Counted from the first letter of the stretch, positions 9,301 through 17,618 are shown. The stretch is 49,158 nt of DNA from CAZQLW01 sp964639875 (GCA_964639875.1 CAZXEM010000002.1:1-49158); one strand, 5' to 3'. Notes: generated from the sequence alone by a model not told the origin. Made by a program: numbers and translations.

Positions 9301-10676
9301 CCTTGAGGAACTGTAATTTTCTGATCAGTAACTTGTTGTGCTTCTGGTTTGGAACTAGAAGAATAATCAGATTCAGAAGTACCACTTTTTAAAACATATT
9401 CAGAATCGTAAGTTGTTTCATAAGCAACAAAAACGCCATTCTTGTCTGTACAACCAGCAACATCTTGACAACTGCAACCACCACCAGTTTGACATTTCCA
9501 ATTACCATAAGTGTAATCAACAGATGTTTCTTTTGAGGAAGAAGTATCAGAAGATGCGTCTTCTGCAGGCAGAACATAAGAAAAACCATAACCAGTTTTT
9601 GGATCAGTACATTGAGAACCACCAGTAGAATCAGTACAAGTCCAACCTTGTGCTTTAGCTTCAGCAGCGGATTTTGGAGGGCTCCCCGAACCGTCTGATG
9701 GATTAGCAATCATTAACCGATACAATTCATCCCCTTTTTTAGCTGGCTGATTTGTAGAGGTAGTACAAGTATCAGAAATACAAGTACAAAGATCATCTTT
9801 ACAATTCCAAGTTCCTTTTGTCCCTTCATACACTTTATAATCTTTAGGTAAACCTTTTACAATAGATATATCATATTCATCTCCTTCATCTTTTTCTTCT
9901 GCTTCTTTAGCTTCTTTGTCTGCTTTAGCTTCTTCAGCAGCTGTTTCCTGTTTAGCTTTAGCAGCAGTTCCTTGATGACATTCTGGACAATACATTTCAT
10001 CTAATTCTTTACCTGTTCCTACTTTGGATTTATGACCAGGCTGATTCTGATGAACAGAAGTTGAAACTGTGTAAAATTCATCAGTACTAGCATCATAATT
10101 CACTTCACCATGTTCTGGATGTTGACACAATCCGGATGTTTTACTATTAACAAAACCATTACATGACCCTACAGATGGGGGCCCTACAGGTGAGGGTGCC
10201 CAGTCAATTTGATTTTGAGTTGTATCCGTTTTAATTTTGTTATATTCAGAAACGGTGATAAATTTAGTTCCTTTTGGAAAGTCGTTACCATAAGGTGTCC
10301 CCTTATTCATATTAACAGTTGGTCCGGTCTCGTGTTTACCAGTAACAGGATAAAATTTACCGGATTCAAACCAGACCACATTACCTTGATAATTACAAGT
10401 CCCCTTAGGAGAATTCGGATCTTTATTACTACAAGCCATAATCCCCATACCAGTAGCTAAAGCCGGTTGATCTTGTCCAACCCAATATAAACCGCGGTCG
10501 AACCAACCTTTGCCTGCCCGATTAGCAGGATTGCCAAATAAGAATTGCCATACTTTACAACCTAAATTACAATCTTGAAAACTTTCTTCAACAACTTCTT
10601 CTTCAGTTTGAGCTATAGAAAAGACACTAATAACTAGCAAAAACACTACTAATACTATCACACTCTTTTTCATCAT
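6348..10676 (-). CDS. giant secreted protein 2 (1442 aa), paralogue of the 1595-aa protein
   Basis: The signal peptide is MMKKSVIVLVVFLLVISVFS. The conserved N-terminal patch (CKVWQFLFG, AGKGWFDRG) is followed by a variable region with three short Cys-rich repeats near 287, 345 and 392 (GTWNCKDDLCTC, GWTCTDSTGGSQC, GNWKCQTGGGCSC). The central block at about 542-834 and the C-terminal domain at about 1153-1300 match the 1595-aa paralogue closely (WADRTFAPM, SGTYQAVASIQME). A further extension of about 140 residues, absent from the paralogue, ends the protein. The start ATG overlaps the stop codon of the HEPN-like gene as ATGA, so translation is coupled to the MNT-HEPN pair. The first 45 bases of the gene are duplicated 1043 bp upstream. 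It is a secreted or surface protein of unknown function. Confidence 0.9.
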   Translation of the reverse strand: MMKKSVIVLVVFLLVISVFSIAQTEEEVVEESFQDCNLGCKVWQFLFGNPANRAGKGWFDRGLYWVGQDQPALATGMGIMACSNKDPNSPKGTCNYQGNVVWFESGKFYPVTGKHETGPTVNMNKGTPYGNDFPKGTKFITVSEYNKIKTDTTQNQIDWAPSPVGPPSVGSCNGFVNSKTSGLCQHPEHGEVNYDASTDEFYTVSTSVHQNQPGHKSKVGTGKELDEMYCPECHQGTAAKAKQETAAEEAKADKEAKEAEEKDEGDEYDISIVKGLPKDYKVYEGTKGTWNCKDDLCTCISDTCTTSTNQPAKKGDELYRLMIANPSDGSGSPPKSAAEAKAQGWTCTDSTGGSQCTDPKTGYGFSYVLPAEDASSDTSSSKETSVDYTYGNWKCQTGGGCSCQDVAGCTDKNGVFVAYETTYDSEYVLKSGTSESDYSSSSKPEAQQVTDQKITVPQGAKSGQDLFGSSAACKDCKYWKDEKGNYYKVDKDGEVYVLNDEQKKQLASKGDKLPTIKTSKPSFVDKATSDIIDAAKNLKNKESAKDYFSEEILKKYDKQIEWDKAGITKEGNFVLPLNDKHSNIVATKADSKGMQTINYNFKNEKGEINPEKSKEQILSNQQTVAEQTAAQKESGVMQFIGTGNKGRELQTVNAVDTDAWEKLKNGEEIEYFGTETSTKGGFLGFGKNAKEVTKVTKNVAGKLQLENGVATNTNYLDERQVKVDTKTGEMFDNDGNYDKKEGTFTPTSGFISDPYGNNFIVEHEYKGPVNYKSNLIDHSTGFNIGNIRYDDSGNMKWQVVNNGDGTVTLKNNNGQYSKPISEDNLNAMSGFLQGDPTYVAAKPPSQKSLVDYGGISSGSTSAGKKEKAAAAPIKMKDPNTGKIVPFIPQSNGDYKGTATDVDVPGHGKVDSVTTTIRMVNGEPQVVKIEGCKGFCMTACDNAAACKDEVKEMGQEDEMEAQLAEFKKKHDENTKTAGAAEPLTSEEDAAAATSDSLKKPEIEDATQQTVLVQPPITVSATSPVGVAIEDKTESSVTLKYSYGANTNLRASQAVAGVVSDATTNPEKYNVKIGGQDAVLVDGEYYASDDVIEGIVLPGKERIQMTEDTDITVETKPVETVVKGETETEEDETKPSGPIDLEELAEDVEDSKPSGFQTALASIYVISDQMKNYPALNNLMYGDQEWYKDWKGWADRTFAPMLGTNWFPSAICEGKRKDMVPEGKAMIKTVSGTYQAVASIQMERSDRKTPLLCYINPNPESSGEFVCDKGQVCVDNFCYKDIDKNGEADDETVLEGYFYKISWGVSAPRDESFTPYVDENGISVSFNIWIDGNANDKVDAGAKYMYYETGNVAGPIELKNSAMDQDVIIKYSDNLYKEVCIKWDKAPVTAQGQFSAIAGLNSISNVCFEAQEIEVGSVKYDGGSSDETKSTSVSSGDVTSNSQW
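10632..10676 (-). repeat. 45-bp direct repeat, copy in the 1442-aa gene start
   Basis: These are the first 15 codons of the 1442-aa secreted protein (MMKKSVIVLVVFLLV). They are identical over 45 bases to 11675-11719. The two copies bracket the MNT-2/HEPN-2 genes exactly. Confidence 0.9.
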
Positions 10677-11095
10677 TTTGTAAACAACTGCAATTGTTTT
10701 ATAATATTTTTAAATTCACTTTTATTTTCGTCAAAAAATGTTGTAGGAATAGTTTCTCCATAATAATCTAACCTGTTCCGATAATATGACATTTTAGCAA
10801 TAATCATTGTTTCATGCTCTAAATCAGGATTCTCTCTACTAAAATAACTAATTAAACATTGATGATTTTTTGCTCTTAATCCATTTTGTAAAAGATAAGC
10901 TACCAGCAATTCTTTAATAACTTCATAATAACCTTCAACAATGAAAGACACAGTTTTTTCATCCACCACTAAAGAATCAATTAGATTCATCCGTAATAAA
11001 GCCTTCTCTTTAATGGAATTGATCCTTTCTGAATCAACTTCTACGTTCCTGATAAAACCCTTTTCACATTTTTTCCAATCCATTAATTTCATCAT
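10673..11095 (-). CDS. HEPN-like protein (module 2)
   Basis: This 140-aa helical protein starts inside the stop codon of the MNT gene (ATGA overlap) and its own stop overlaps the giant gene start the same way. RAKNH (74-78) matches the SKNH segment of the module-1 HEPN-like protein. Near the C-terminus, YYRNRLDYYG carries R106 then Y111-Y112. This resembles the R-x4-H-x-Y region of HepT-type toxins but with the His replaced, so RNase activity is uncertain. The family call rests on the MNT partner, length and the shared motif. An RNase toxin neutralised by its MNT partner is the known paradigm. A coupling or regulatory role for the giant protein is the alternative suggested by the overlaps. 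Confidence 0.7.
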   Translation of the reverse strand: MMKLMDWKKCEKGFIRNVEVDSERINSIKEKALLRMNLIDSLVVDEKTVSFIVEGYYEVIKELLVAYLLQNGLRAKNHQCLISYFSRENPDLEHETMIIAKMSYYRNRLDYYGETIPTTFFDENKSEFKNIIKQLQLFTK

Positions 11096-11643
11096 TTCAC
11101 CTTAAAACTTCCGAACAACTTAATTCCATTAACAACATTATTGAACAAATTATCATGTAATTGATTAATACTTGTTTTTAAATGCAATTCAATTTTATGT
11201 TTTAACTTTTTTTCAAACTTAGCCAAGTTCAACTTTTTTTCAGTATGACTCACCACAAATAAATCTAAATCGCTCTCTTTAACAGATTCTCCTTTTCTAA
11301 AACTGCCAAACAAGATTATTGTTTCCGGAGTTAGTTCTTTAATTAAATAATCCATTAACCCAATTTCAAACATCTTCTCAATGTAATAATGCGTTTTTTT
11401 AATCTTAAAATAGTTAGAATTAGTAAATTGATTATTTTTGTTAACTAACCCCTCTGATTTTAACTTCTCCAAATAAACATTAACGGTTGATTTTGGAATT
11501 TTAGTTTTATTAGCAATTCCCCTAATCGTAAAGTTTTCTAAAGGGAACTCATAAAATATTTCTTTTATTTTGTCCATATTATTGGACTTAAGTCCAATTT
11601 TACGGGACACAGATCTTGTTTTTTGGGACAAAGATTTAGCCAT
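11092..11643 (-). CDS. winged-helix/minimal nucleotidyltransferase (MNT) fusion, module 2
   Basis: The chosen start is the ATG at 11643 (183 aa); an in-frame TTG at 11655 exists but is less likely. Residues about 24-75 form a winged helix (FTIRGIANKTKIPKSTVNVY). An MNT domain follows with FGSF (112-115) and S124-D125-L126-D127, the GS-x(10)-D-x-D nucleotidyltransferase signature, and a C-terminal NGIKLFG typical of these proteins. A 27-codon leader reading frame derived from the giant gene's signal peptide ends just inside this gene, so initiation may be coupled to it. The HEPN-like gene overlaps its end by ATGA. This is the first gene of the second MNT-HEPN-giant module and a candidate autoregulator. 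Confidence 0.8.
   Translation of the reverse strand: MAKSLSQKTRSVSRKIGLKSNNMDKIKEIFYEFPLENFTIRGIANKTKIPKSTVNVYLEKLKSEGLVNKNNQFTNSNYFKIKKTHYYIEKMFEIGLMDYLIKELTPETIILFGSFRKGESVKESDLDLFVVSHTEKKLNLAKFEKKLKHKIELHLKTSINQLHDNLFNNVVNGIKLFGSFKVK
11581..11598. promoter_or_regulatory. perfect 18-bp palindrome inside the MNT-2 gene start
   Basis: The half-site ATTGGACTT is followed directly by its inverse. It covers codons 16-21 of the winged-helix MNT gene. A perfect 18-mer in coding sequence could be an internal operator, but coding chance cannot be excluded. Confidence 0.3.
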
Positions 11644-11719
11644 ATAAACCACCAACCCAACTTAAAGTATTAAGAACTAGCAAAAACACTACTAATACTA
11701 TCACACTCTTTTTCATCAT
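11636..11719 (-). CDS. 27-codon leader ORF, displaced copy of the giant gene start
   Basis: The ATG at 11719 begins the duplicated giant-gene start (15 codons, MMKKSVIVLVVFLLV), continues with 12 unrelated codons and stops at TAA 11638-11636. That stop falls two bases after the MNT-2 start codon (ATGGCTAA). The original initiation site of the giant therefore now drives a short hydrophobic peptide whose translation runs into MNT-2. It may be a functional leader or only a scar of cassette insertion. Confidence 0.45.
   Translation of the reverse strand: MMKKSVIVLVVFLLVLNTLSWVGGLYG
11675..11719 (-). repeat. 45-bp direct repeat, upstream copy
   Basis: Identical to 10632-10676 at all 45 positions. 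It lies between the 1166-aa gene stop and the MNT-2 gene. With the second copy it defines a 1043-bp repeat period containing only MNT-2 and HEPN-2. Confidence 0.9.
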
Positions 11720-11749
11720 CTTTCATTTAATTATAAAAATAAAAAAACA

Positions 11750-14700
11750 TTAAAGGACACTATCACAATAGCTAACACCACCATCCTTAAATTCGTCAAC
11801 CATTTGAGTAATGAAACCAATCCAATTTTCTACTTCATCAATAGCATCCCAAAGGAAATAAATGTATTGACAAGTACTTGACAAAGTCACCATCTCCCCA
11901 GTACCGGCCATACAATGGATACCACAAGCCAAAATACTTACTGTCCTAGTTAAAGCAACAGGATCAGAGATGGACTTCTGTAAAGCCATAATAATTTTAT
12001 CATAAAACTGTGAAAATGGTAGGATGTACCATAACTCGCCAATGTAATATTTACATAATAACAGGCATTCTAAAGCGTCACAAGTATCAACAGTTGCCAA
12101 ACCAGATGCAATTTCGTTTTCATAACACATGATTTTCCGACATTTAATTTGCCGAATTTTTTCCAAATTATTGATTAGTCCAGTAACACAAAGAGCAGCA
12201 ATTGATAAATATAAATTATCATAAACACTTCTTGCTGGTTTGTACTGATTCATAGCATTTTGTTTAGCTCCTTCTGCCCGATCAACAGAATCACCATATC
12301 CGCCAACTCCAGCAAAACTTGATGCGACCCCGGATTCAATACTCATCAAAGCGTTATAATACTTTACAATTCCAATGTTCCAAGAATCGTACCATTTCCA
12401 ACCAGAAGGTGTTACGCAAGTTAAAATACTAACTATTTTGTTCAATGTTTTTAAAATACCATTGTCCAAACCTTTCTGAGAACTATCAGTACCAAAACAA
12501 TATTTCATTGCTGTTGCTGTTACTGCTCTTCCTACAGGAGGATAAGCTTTATCTGCCGCTGCTGCAGAATTACCAAACACTTTTTTCCCAGCTTGAAATA
12601 ATACAACAACACTATTAATCATCCCTAAAGCTTGGCCAACATAACGGACCCATTTCAAAATTTCTGCAAGTGTTCCAATTAATCCCCAAATTCCTGTACT
12701 TGCATCATGTTTCAAATTTTCAATTTTCTCTTCAAGGTTTTCGTCCTGAGCACCCCAGAAAGAAAATGCGAAAGGTACTTTAACATACACTTCTTGAATT
12801 TCAGCACTGTTCAAAGCAAAAGTACCAACTTTTGAAAATATTTTAAGTTTACATAAAAATTCAACTGTCATCCCATCCCAAGATTCTTCTTCAGACTCTT
12901 CCAAGTTAAACATTTCTCGACCGTCAAACGGTGTGAATTCTAAAATCAATTTAGGTTTTGGAGAAGATTCCCCGAATGGACTTACTCCTCCGTATAATAA
13001 TGATCGACTAATTTCTGGTGACGAAGGTAAGTTTGCTTCGTCAGGAGAAACTACCTCGCCAGTACCTTCAGCAGGTTCTAAAGCCGCTTCAGCAGTTTCA
13101 AGTTCAGGAGTAGCAGCAGGTTCTGTTGTTTCGGGAGTAGCTGCTGCAAGCCCAGCAATTGCTGATCCAGTAGGGACGGATGAAGAAATTTTTGATGCAA
13201 TTACATCACTAGGCACACATTCCATTAATTCAATGTTAATCGCTTTAATATTACCAGCAGCAGCTTTAAGGGTAACTTGCATTGGTAACCGAGTATAAGT
13301 AATTGGAGTTGTATCTAAGTCAATAAAAGCACTAGTACCACCAACAGGTCGAACATAAGATACTTCCCAATAATCAGGATTAGTTTCACTATCTAAGCCA
13401 AGTAAATCAAACCGATACCGACCTTCTTTACCAGCTTTCATATTTTTAGGTTCTTTAACAAATTCCTCAGCTAAATTACCAGCCGTGTCAAAGATTTTAA
13501 TTTCTAAATCTAAAGAATTGTCAGGGCCACTTTTCAAAGATTCAGTTTCAAGGATACACACCCATTTATTATTTTCAAAATTACACCAATCAGCTTCAGT
13601 AAATATTTGCCAACCTTCAGCGGGTACGAAATTTTCAGTAAATCCAATTTCTGGAAATTTAGTTTCTGCATCCATAACTAAATCGTTAAGGTTAACGGCA
13701 ATAGTTAACCCGTTCTCTTCAGAAGCAGTAAACTTAACAACAATATTATCATTGCTTTGAAAATAGTTTTTTTCACCAGTTTCAGATTTACCATAAAATT
13801 CTATCTTTTCAATCTTAGGAGGGGAATTATCAATATTTAATTCGATTTCTGGTAATTGCGCTTCATTACCAACATTATCTTCAAGCATTGCTAAACTTAT
13901 CCGAACAATACCGTCAGAATTAAACTCTTTGTAAGTATCCCAATAACAACTTAAAACATCACCAACCCCAATACATTCGTTAGGTTCCTCACTGGTAGTT
14001 GCACCTAACCCACCAAGGTTAGCACGGATAGTTTTATTATTAACACCAGACCCATCATCTTTAACTTCAAGAAGGATTCGGTTTTCGCCACTGTTAACAT
14101 AACTTTTATCTTCAAACACTCGTTCAGTACCAAAATATAACACTTTTGGTGGTGAATTATCTTTAGTAAAAGATTTAGAAACGGTTTTCTCATCAATATT
14201 ACCAAAATCGTCAACTGCAATAACAGTTAAACTTACTTGAGCCTTAGGTAAAACTTCAACATTTTTCCAAACACAATGCCAAAGATTATCAAAGTCCGGA
14301 TCAGCATCACATTGTGCTTGCTGACCATTTAATTCTGCATCTTCAGAAATTGCAATCACTGCTTCAAGATTAGTATCTTCAACATCTATACTAATATCTG
14401 AAGGATACGCAAAATCGCCAATAAATTTACCAAAATCTGTAAATTCTAAAGTTTCAGTTTTAATTTTTGGTTTAATAAAATCAGCAGAAAATTTTACTGC
14501 TGAACTGGAAGATTTATGACCAAGCAAATCTTCAGCTTTAATTTTAATCCTTTTCAATCCTTCACCTTCAAGTTCTGCTAACAAAATTCCGCCAGAGACA
14601 CCATCGGCTTTATAATCAAACTTTTCAAGGCCCTCAATGGACTGAATAGTTTCTAAAACATTGTTTGTATCAGCATCAATAATCTCAATTAATTTTAAAC

Positions 14701-15250
14701 CTACTGCCGGTGCACCTTCGTTAACTTTATCGGTAACAATAAAGTTAAGTTCAACCTGGCCATTTTTGTTTTGTTTAACATCACCAGCACCAATAAATAT
14801 TTTAGGAGCAGAACCGTCAGCAGCAATAACGTCGCCGTTAGAACTTTCTTTAGTGTCACCAGAAGCAACATCTAAATAACTGTAAACTACCTGGAATGGA
14901 TGTTCAGCTTCTTTAACACCGTCTGTTAAAGGACTAATATATTCACAAGCAACACCTAATGCCGTAGAAGTACAAGAATTGAAAGGTTCTTTATTATTAC
15001 CAATTTTAACAACAACATTTTCTGGGTTAACTGTCCCGTTAGGAGCACCAGTAATTGTAGCTTCAACTTTCCAAGTATCACTTTCAGCATCAATAAAACC
15101 CCATATTCCTGCTTCGCCTTCATTCTTACTGATTTGTACGTTAAGGCTAGCATAAGAACTTGCTGAATAAATTGGTAAAGTTAAAATTAATGTGATCATA
15201 AATATTGCTGCAAAATTCCAGGGATTTTTAGTATCCATTTTTTTAATCAT
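11750..15250 (-). CDS. large secreted multi-domain (Ig-like) protein, 1166 aa
   Basis: The N-terminal hydrophobic signal (FAAIFMITLILTLPIYSASS) suggests export. The first 600 residues or so are beta-rich Ig/fibronectin-like repeats with the recurring boundary DNSPPK (about 367 and 475) and DDFGN/DNVGN turns. A Pro/Ala/Glu/Thr-rich linker follows (about 700-735). The C-terminal third changes character: a hydrophobic helix at about 853-887 (RYVGQALGMINSVVVLFQ) and a Cys-rich helical segment ending in the last 200 residues. The start codon follows the 775-aa gene stop after one base (TAA-A-ATG), so they form one transcription unit. A surface structural or anchoring component is likely; no enzymatic motif is seen. 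Confidence 0.85.
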   Translation of the reverse strand: MIKKMDTKNPWNFAAIFMITLILTLPIYSASSYASLNVQISKNEGEAGIWGFIDAESDTWKVEATITGAPNGTVNPENVVVKIGNNKEPFNSCTSTALGVACEYISPLTDGVKEAEHPFQVVYSYLDVASGDTKESSNGDVIAADGSAPKIFIGAGDVKQNKNGQVELNFIVTDKVNEGAPAVGLKLIEIIDADTNNVLETIQSIEGLEKFDYKADGVSGGILLAELEGEGLKRIKIKAEDLLGHKSSSSAVKFSADFIKPKIKTETLEFTDFGKFIGDFAYPSDISIDVEDTNLEAVIAISEDAELNGQQAQCDADPDFDNLWHCVWKNVEVLPKAQVSLTVIAVDDFGNIDEKTVSKSFTKDNSPPKVLYFGTERVFEDKSYVNSGENRILLEVKDDGSGVNNKTIRANLGGLGATTSEEPNECIGVGDVLSCYWDTYKEFNSDGIVRISLAMLEDNVGNEAQLPEIELNIDNSPPKIEKIEFYGKSETGEKNYFQSNDNIVVKFTASEENGLTIAVNLNDLVMDAETKFPEIGFTENFVPAEGWQIFTEADWCNFENNKWVCILETESLKSGPDNSLDLEIKIFDTAGNLAEEFVKEPKNMKAGKEGRYRFDLLGLDSETNPDYWEVSYVRPVGGTSAFIDLDTTPITYTRLPMQVTLKAAAGNIKAINIELMECVPSDVIASKISSSVPTGSAIAGLAAATPETTEPAATPELETAEAALEPAEGTGEVVSPDEANLPSSPEISRSLLYGGVSPFGESSPKPKLILEFTPFDGREMFNLEESEEESWDGMTVEFLCKLKIFSKVGTFALNSAEIQEVYVKVPFAFSFWGAQDENLEEKIENLKHDASTGIWGLIGTLAEILKWVRYVGQALGMINSVVVLFQAGKKVFGNSAAAADKAYPPVGRAVTATAMKYCFGTDSSQKGLDNGILKTLNKIVSILTCVTPSGWKWYDSWNIGIVKYYNALMSIESGVASSFAGVGGYGDSVDRAEGAKQNAMNQYKPARSVYDNLYLSIAALCVTGLINNLEKIRQIKCRKIMCYENEIASGLATVDTCDALECLLLCKYYIGELWYILPFSQFYDKIIMALQKSISDPVALTRTVSILACGIHCMAGTGEMVTLSSTCQYIYFLWDAIDEVENWIGFITQMVDEFKDGGVSYCDSVL

Positions 15251-15251
15251 T

Positions 15252-17579
15252 TTAGTCGTACCTTGGTTCTAATTGTCTTCGATAAATCTGGGATAAATTA
15301 CCCAATTCACCCATAACTTGTAAATCTTCAATTACACGTTTATGTGATTTTTCAGGAACACTGGCAATATTAAAGCCGAATGCATAAAAAGTAATTTCAT
15401 CTGCACCATATAATTGTTCAGGAGTAATTGTTAAGTATTGTTTTGGAGATGTCCATTCAACCTGTGCAGAAATATAATTTTCCATAACAGTTTCTTCAAA
15501 ATCAAAACAAATCAAACCCGAACAACGTTCTTCTTTAGGTATAAGCAACCCTTCATCATTAGAAATAATAACAGTTACAGAATATATTCCTGGTACCAAT
15601 TCAACTTCAGCAGTTTCAGAACCAATAACTTGGACAGAAGCAACAAAATCGTCACTAAAAACATGATCATTTAAATTACCTACCCGTTCTAAAAAGACTA
15701 CTGCTTTTTCTTGTGGACGTAATTTTGAAGCTTGATCAAAGAAGTACCAACTATGCCGTTTATCTAAAAATTCTGGCTTGTAAGAAATTGCTGGATCTTC
15801 ATTATCTACTGAACCTAAAAGACCAGTACCATAACAGTTACCAGAAATACATTTGTTAATATTCTTTTTCTTAACTTTAACACCAACAGTTTTTATTTGA
15901 TGCATTTCAATAACTTCAATATCCATGCCTGCAACAGCATAACCAATAATCCCCGGCTCTTTCTTATATTGATAAGTGTCAACCGGATAAAAGCTTGTTA
16001 AATAATCTTCTTTAATATAACTGCCAACACCACCATAAACTGCAGGATATTGACTTTCTAACTCTCCATGCGTATCGGTTGCACCAATAATACAATCATC
16101 CTGGTTAGGAATTGATAATCCAATCGTAACTAAATCTAAAGGTTTATTATTATAACTATCTACCACAATAGTTTTTACTAGTTCTGTATTGTACTTAGTT
16201 TTATCACAAACCATACTTTTTGATGCTGGTTTTACAGGTTTAGGTTGTACATAACCATCTTCAACAACATTATTATTACGAATGTTAGCTTCTAAAGCAA
16301 AAACGAAGTTGTACCCTTCGCCGTTAAAAGCTTCTTCATCAGTAATAGTAACCAATACCGGATAACTTACGTCATAATTAGTAAAATAGTAATGAGAATT
16401 AAAATTTAAAACATAATAGTTTGCTGAATAACTGTTCGGTTCAATCACACCATTCTTATCGTTAAGGTCAAAAAATGTGTTCCAACCAAAATAATCAAAG
16501 TTAACTATTAAATCTGACCCTAACTCTAAAGGTAAAATCATATTATCATAATTTTTTTGGTAAAGATCGGATAAATCAATTACAGATTCTTCAGGATCAT
16601 AAGTGTACTCGTGCCGGTAAAAATTTGTACTACCTAAATAACGGATCAAAGGAACACTGGAAACCAATAATGTTTTAAATTTCTCTTTAACTTCTACTTC
16701 ACTCCAATAAGCAGGAGGAATAAGGGTGTAAGCAGTTGCATCTTTTGGTGGTAATTTAGTGGGATCAATTCCAGAATAGGTACCAATTAAATCTACTGCT
16801 TGCCGTTCAAGGAAACTAAAATTTTGTTGAACTTGATTAATTTCATCAGCAACTTCATAATAATGTTTCAATTTTAAAGGAATACCATTAACAAACTGAA
16901 TCATTTCAGTTTCAGCAGTACCTTTTTTTGCGCCAATTTTCATATCTAACCAAAAATTAATATTATTCTCACCAATTTTTACAACAACTTTTTTTGGTAA
17001 TGTACTTTCTTCTAAGAAATTTATTTCATAACCTTGATTTTGGAAAGAGGTATAATTATCTAAACAAGCATCAATTTGTTCTTTAACAAACCTAGCTAAT
17101 TGTGCTTCAACACTCATCTCGGGATCATCTTCATACTTTAATTTTGGTTTAAGTGTAGAATAAGTAACTTCGTTATTTTCGTTAGGGTTAATGTTATAGT
17201 GCCAATATGGAACTTTTGTTGGTTCAAGGTTGATCCCATCAGAATCAGTTGGGTCAGTAATTGAATATTCACCTACGATGTCAGGATAAATGTAACCGCC
17301 CTGCTCACCAAGAATTCGTAATCCTCGTTTAGATACTTGATGTAAACAGTTTTCTGTATAAGATTGAATTTGTTTAAACGCTTGTGGAACTTCTTCACGG
17401 ACAGGAGTAGCTTCAGCAGTAAGTGAATCTTTGGTAATTGATTGAGTGAAATACATTACACCTGCAAAAGAAAAAAGTAAAATTATTCCGATAATGATAA
17501 AAATAGTTACTTGGCCACGTTTGTTAATTAATCTAGCTCTAGAATTACATCTGTTAACGTTACCCCTTTTTACTATCAT
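15252..17579 (-). CDS. pilin-like RGQ-signal secreted protein, 775 aa
   Basis: A short basic leader precedes KRGQVTIFIIIGIILLFSF (residues 20-38), a class III (type IV pilin-like) signal pattern widespread in DPANN archaea, where a prepilin peptidase would cut near G22. The next 250 residues contain a Cys-pair domain (ENCLHQVSKRG, GGYIYP, then EQIDACLDNYTSF). This domain is shared with the 380-aa protein at 23316-24458. The C-terminal half is beta-rich with a carboxypeptidase-regulatory-like stretch and further Cys residues. It is the first gene of the minus-strand cluster, with a good TATA box upstream and the 1166-aa gene one base downstream. A cell-surface or filament-associated protein is likely; assembly into a pilus is inference. 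Confidence 0.8.
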   Translation of the reverse strand: MIVKRGNVNRCNSRARLINKRGQVTIFIIIGIILLFSFAGVMYFTQSITKDSLTAEATPVREEVPQAFKQIQSYTENCLHQVSKRGLRILGEQGGYIYPDIVGEYSITDPTDSDGINLEPTKVPYWHYNINPNENNEVTYSTLKPKLKYEDDPEMSVEAQLARFVKEQIDACLDNYTSFQNQGYEINFLEESTLPKKVVVKIGENNINFWLDMKIGAKKGTAETEMIQFVNGIPLKLKHYYEVADEINQVQQNFSFLERQAVDLIGTYSGIDPTKLPPKDATAYTLIPPAYWSEVEVKEKFKTLLVSSVPLIRYLGSTNFYRHEYTYDPEESVIDLSDLYQKNYDNMILPLELGSDLIVNFDYFGWNTFFDLNDKNGVIEPNSYSANYYVLNFNSHYYFTNYDVSYPVLVTITDEEAFNGEGYNFVFALEANIRNNNVVEDGYVQPKPVKPASKSMVCDKTKYNTELVKTIVVDSYNNKPLDLVTIGLSIPNQDDCIIGATDTHGELESQYPAVYGGVGSYIKEDYLTSFYPVDTYQYKKEPGIIGYAVAGMDIEVIEMHQIKTVGVKVKKKNINKCISGNCYGTGLLGSVDNEDPAISYKPEFLDKRHSWYFFDQASKLRPQEKAVVFLERVGNLNDHVFSDDFVASVQVIGSETAEVELVPGIYSVTVIISNDEGLLIPKEERCSGLICFDFEETVMENYISAQVEWTSPKQYLTITPEQLYGADEITFYAFGFNIASVPEKSHKRVIEDLQVMGELGNLSQIYRRQLEPRYD

Positions 17580-17606
17580 ATTATTACATTAAGGAAATCA
17601 TAAGTG

Positions 17607-17618
17607 TATATAAAGGTT
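17607..17618 (-). promoter_or_regulatory. BRE/TATA box of the 775-aa gene cluster
   Basis: The minus strand reads AACCTTTATATA, nearly the same box as upstream of the MetRS gene. It lies about 30-40 nt before the ATG and is the likely principal promoter for the minus-strand surface-protein cluster. Confidence 0.55.

Noticed and set aside
10673..11643. The 45-bp repeat and enclosed genes as an insertion sequence
   Set aside because: There is no transposase, no terminal inverted repeat, and the repeats are coding sequence of the target gene.
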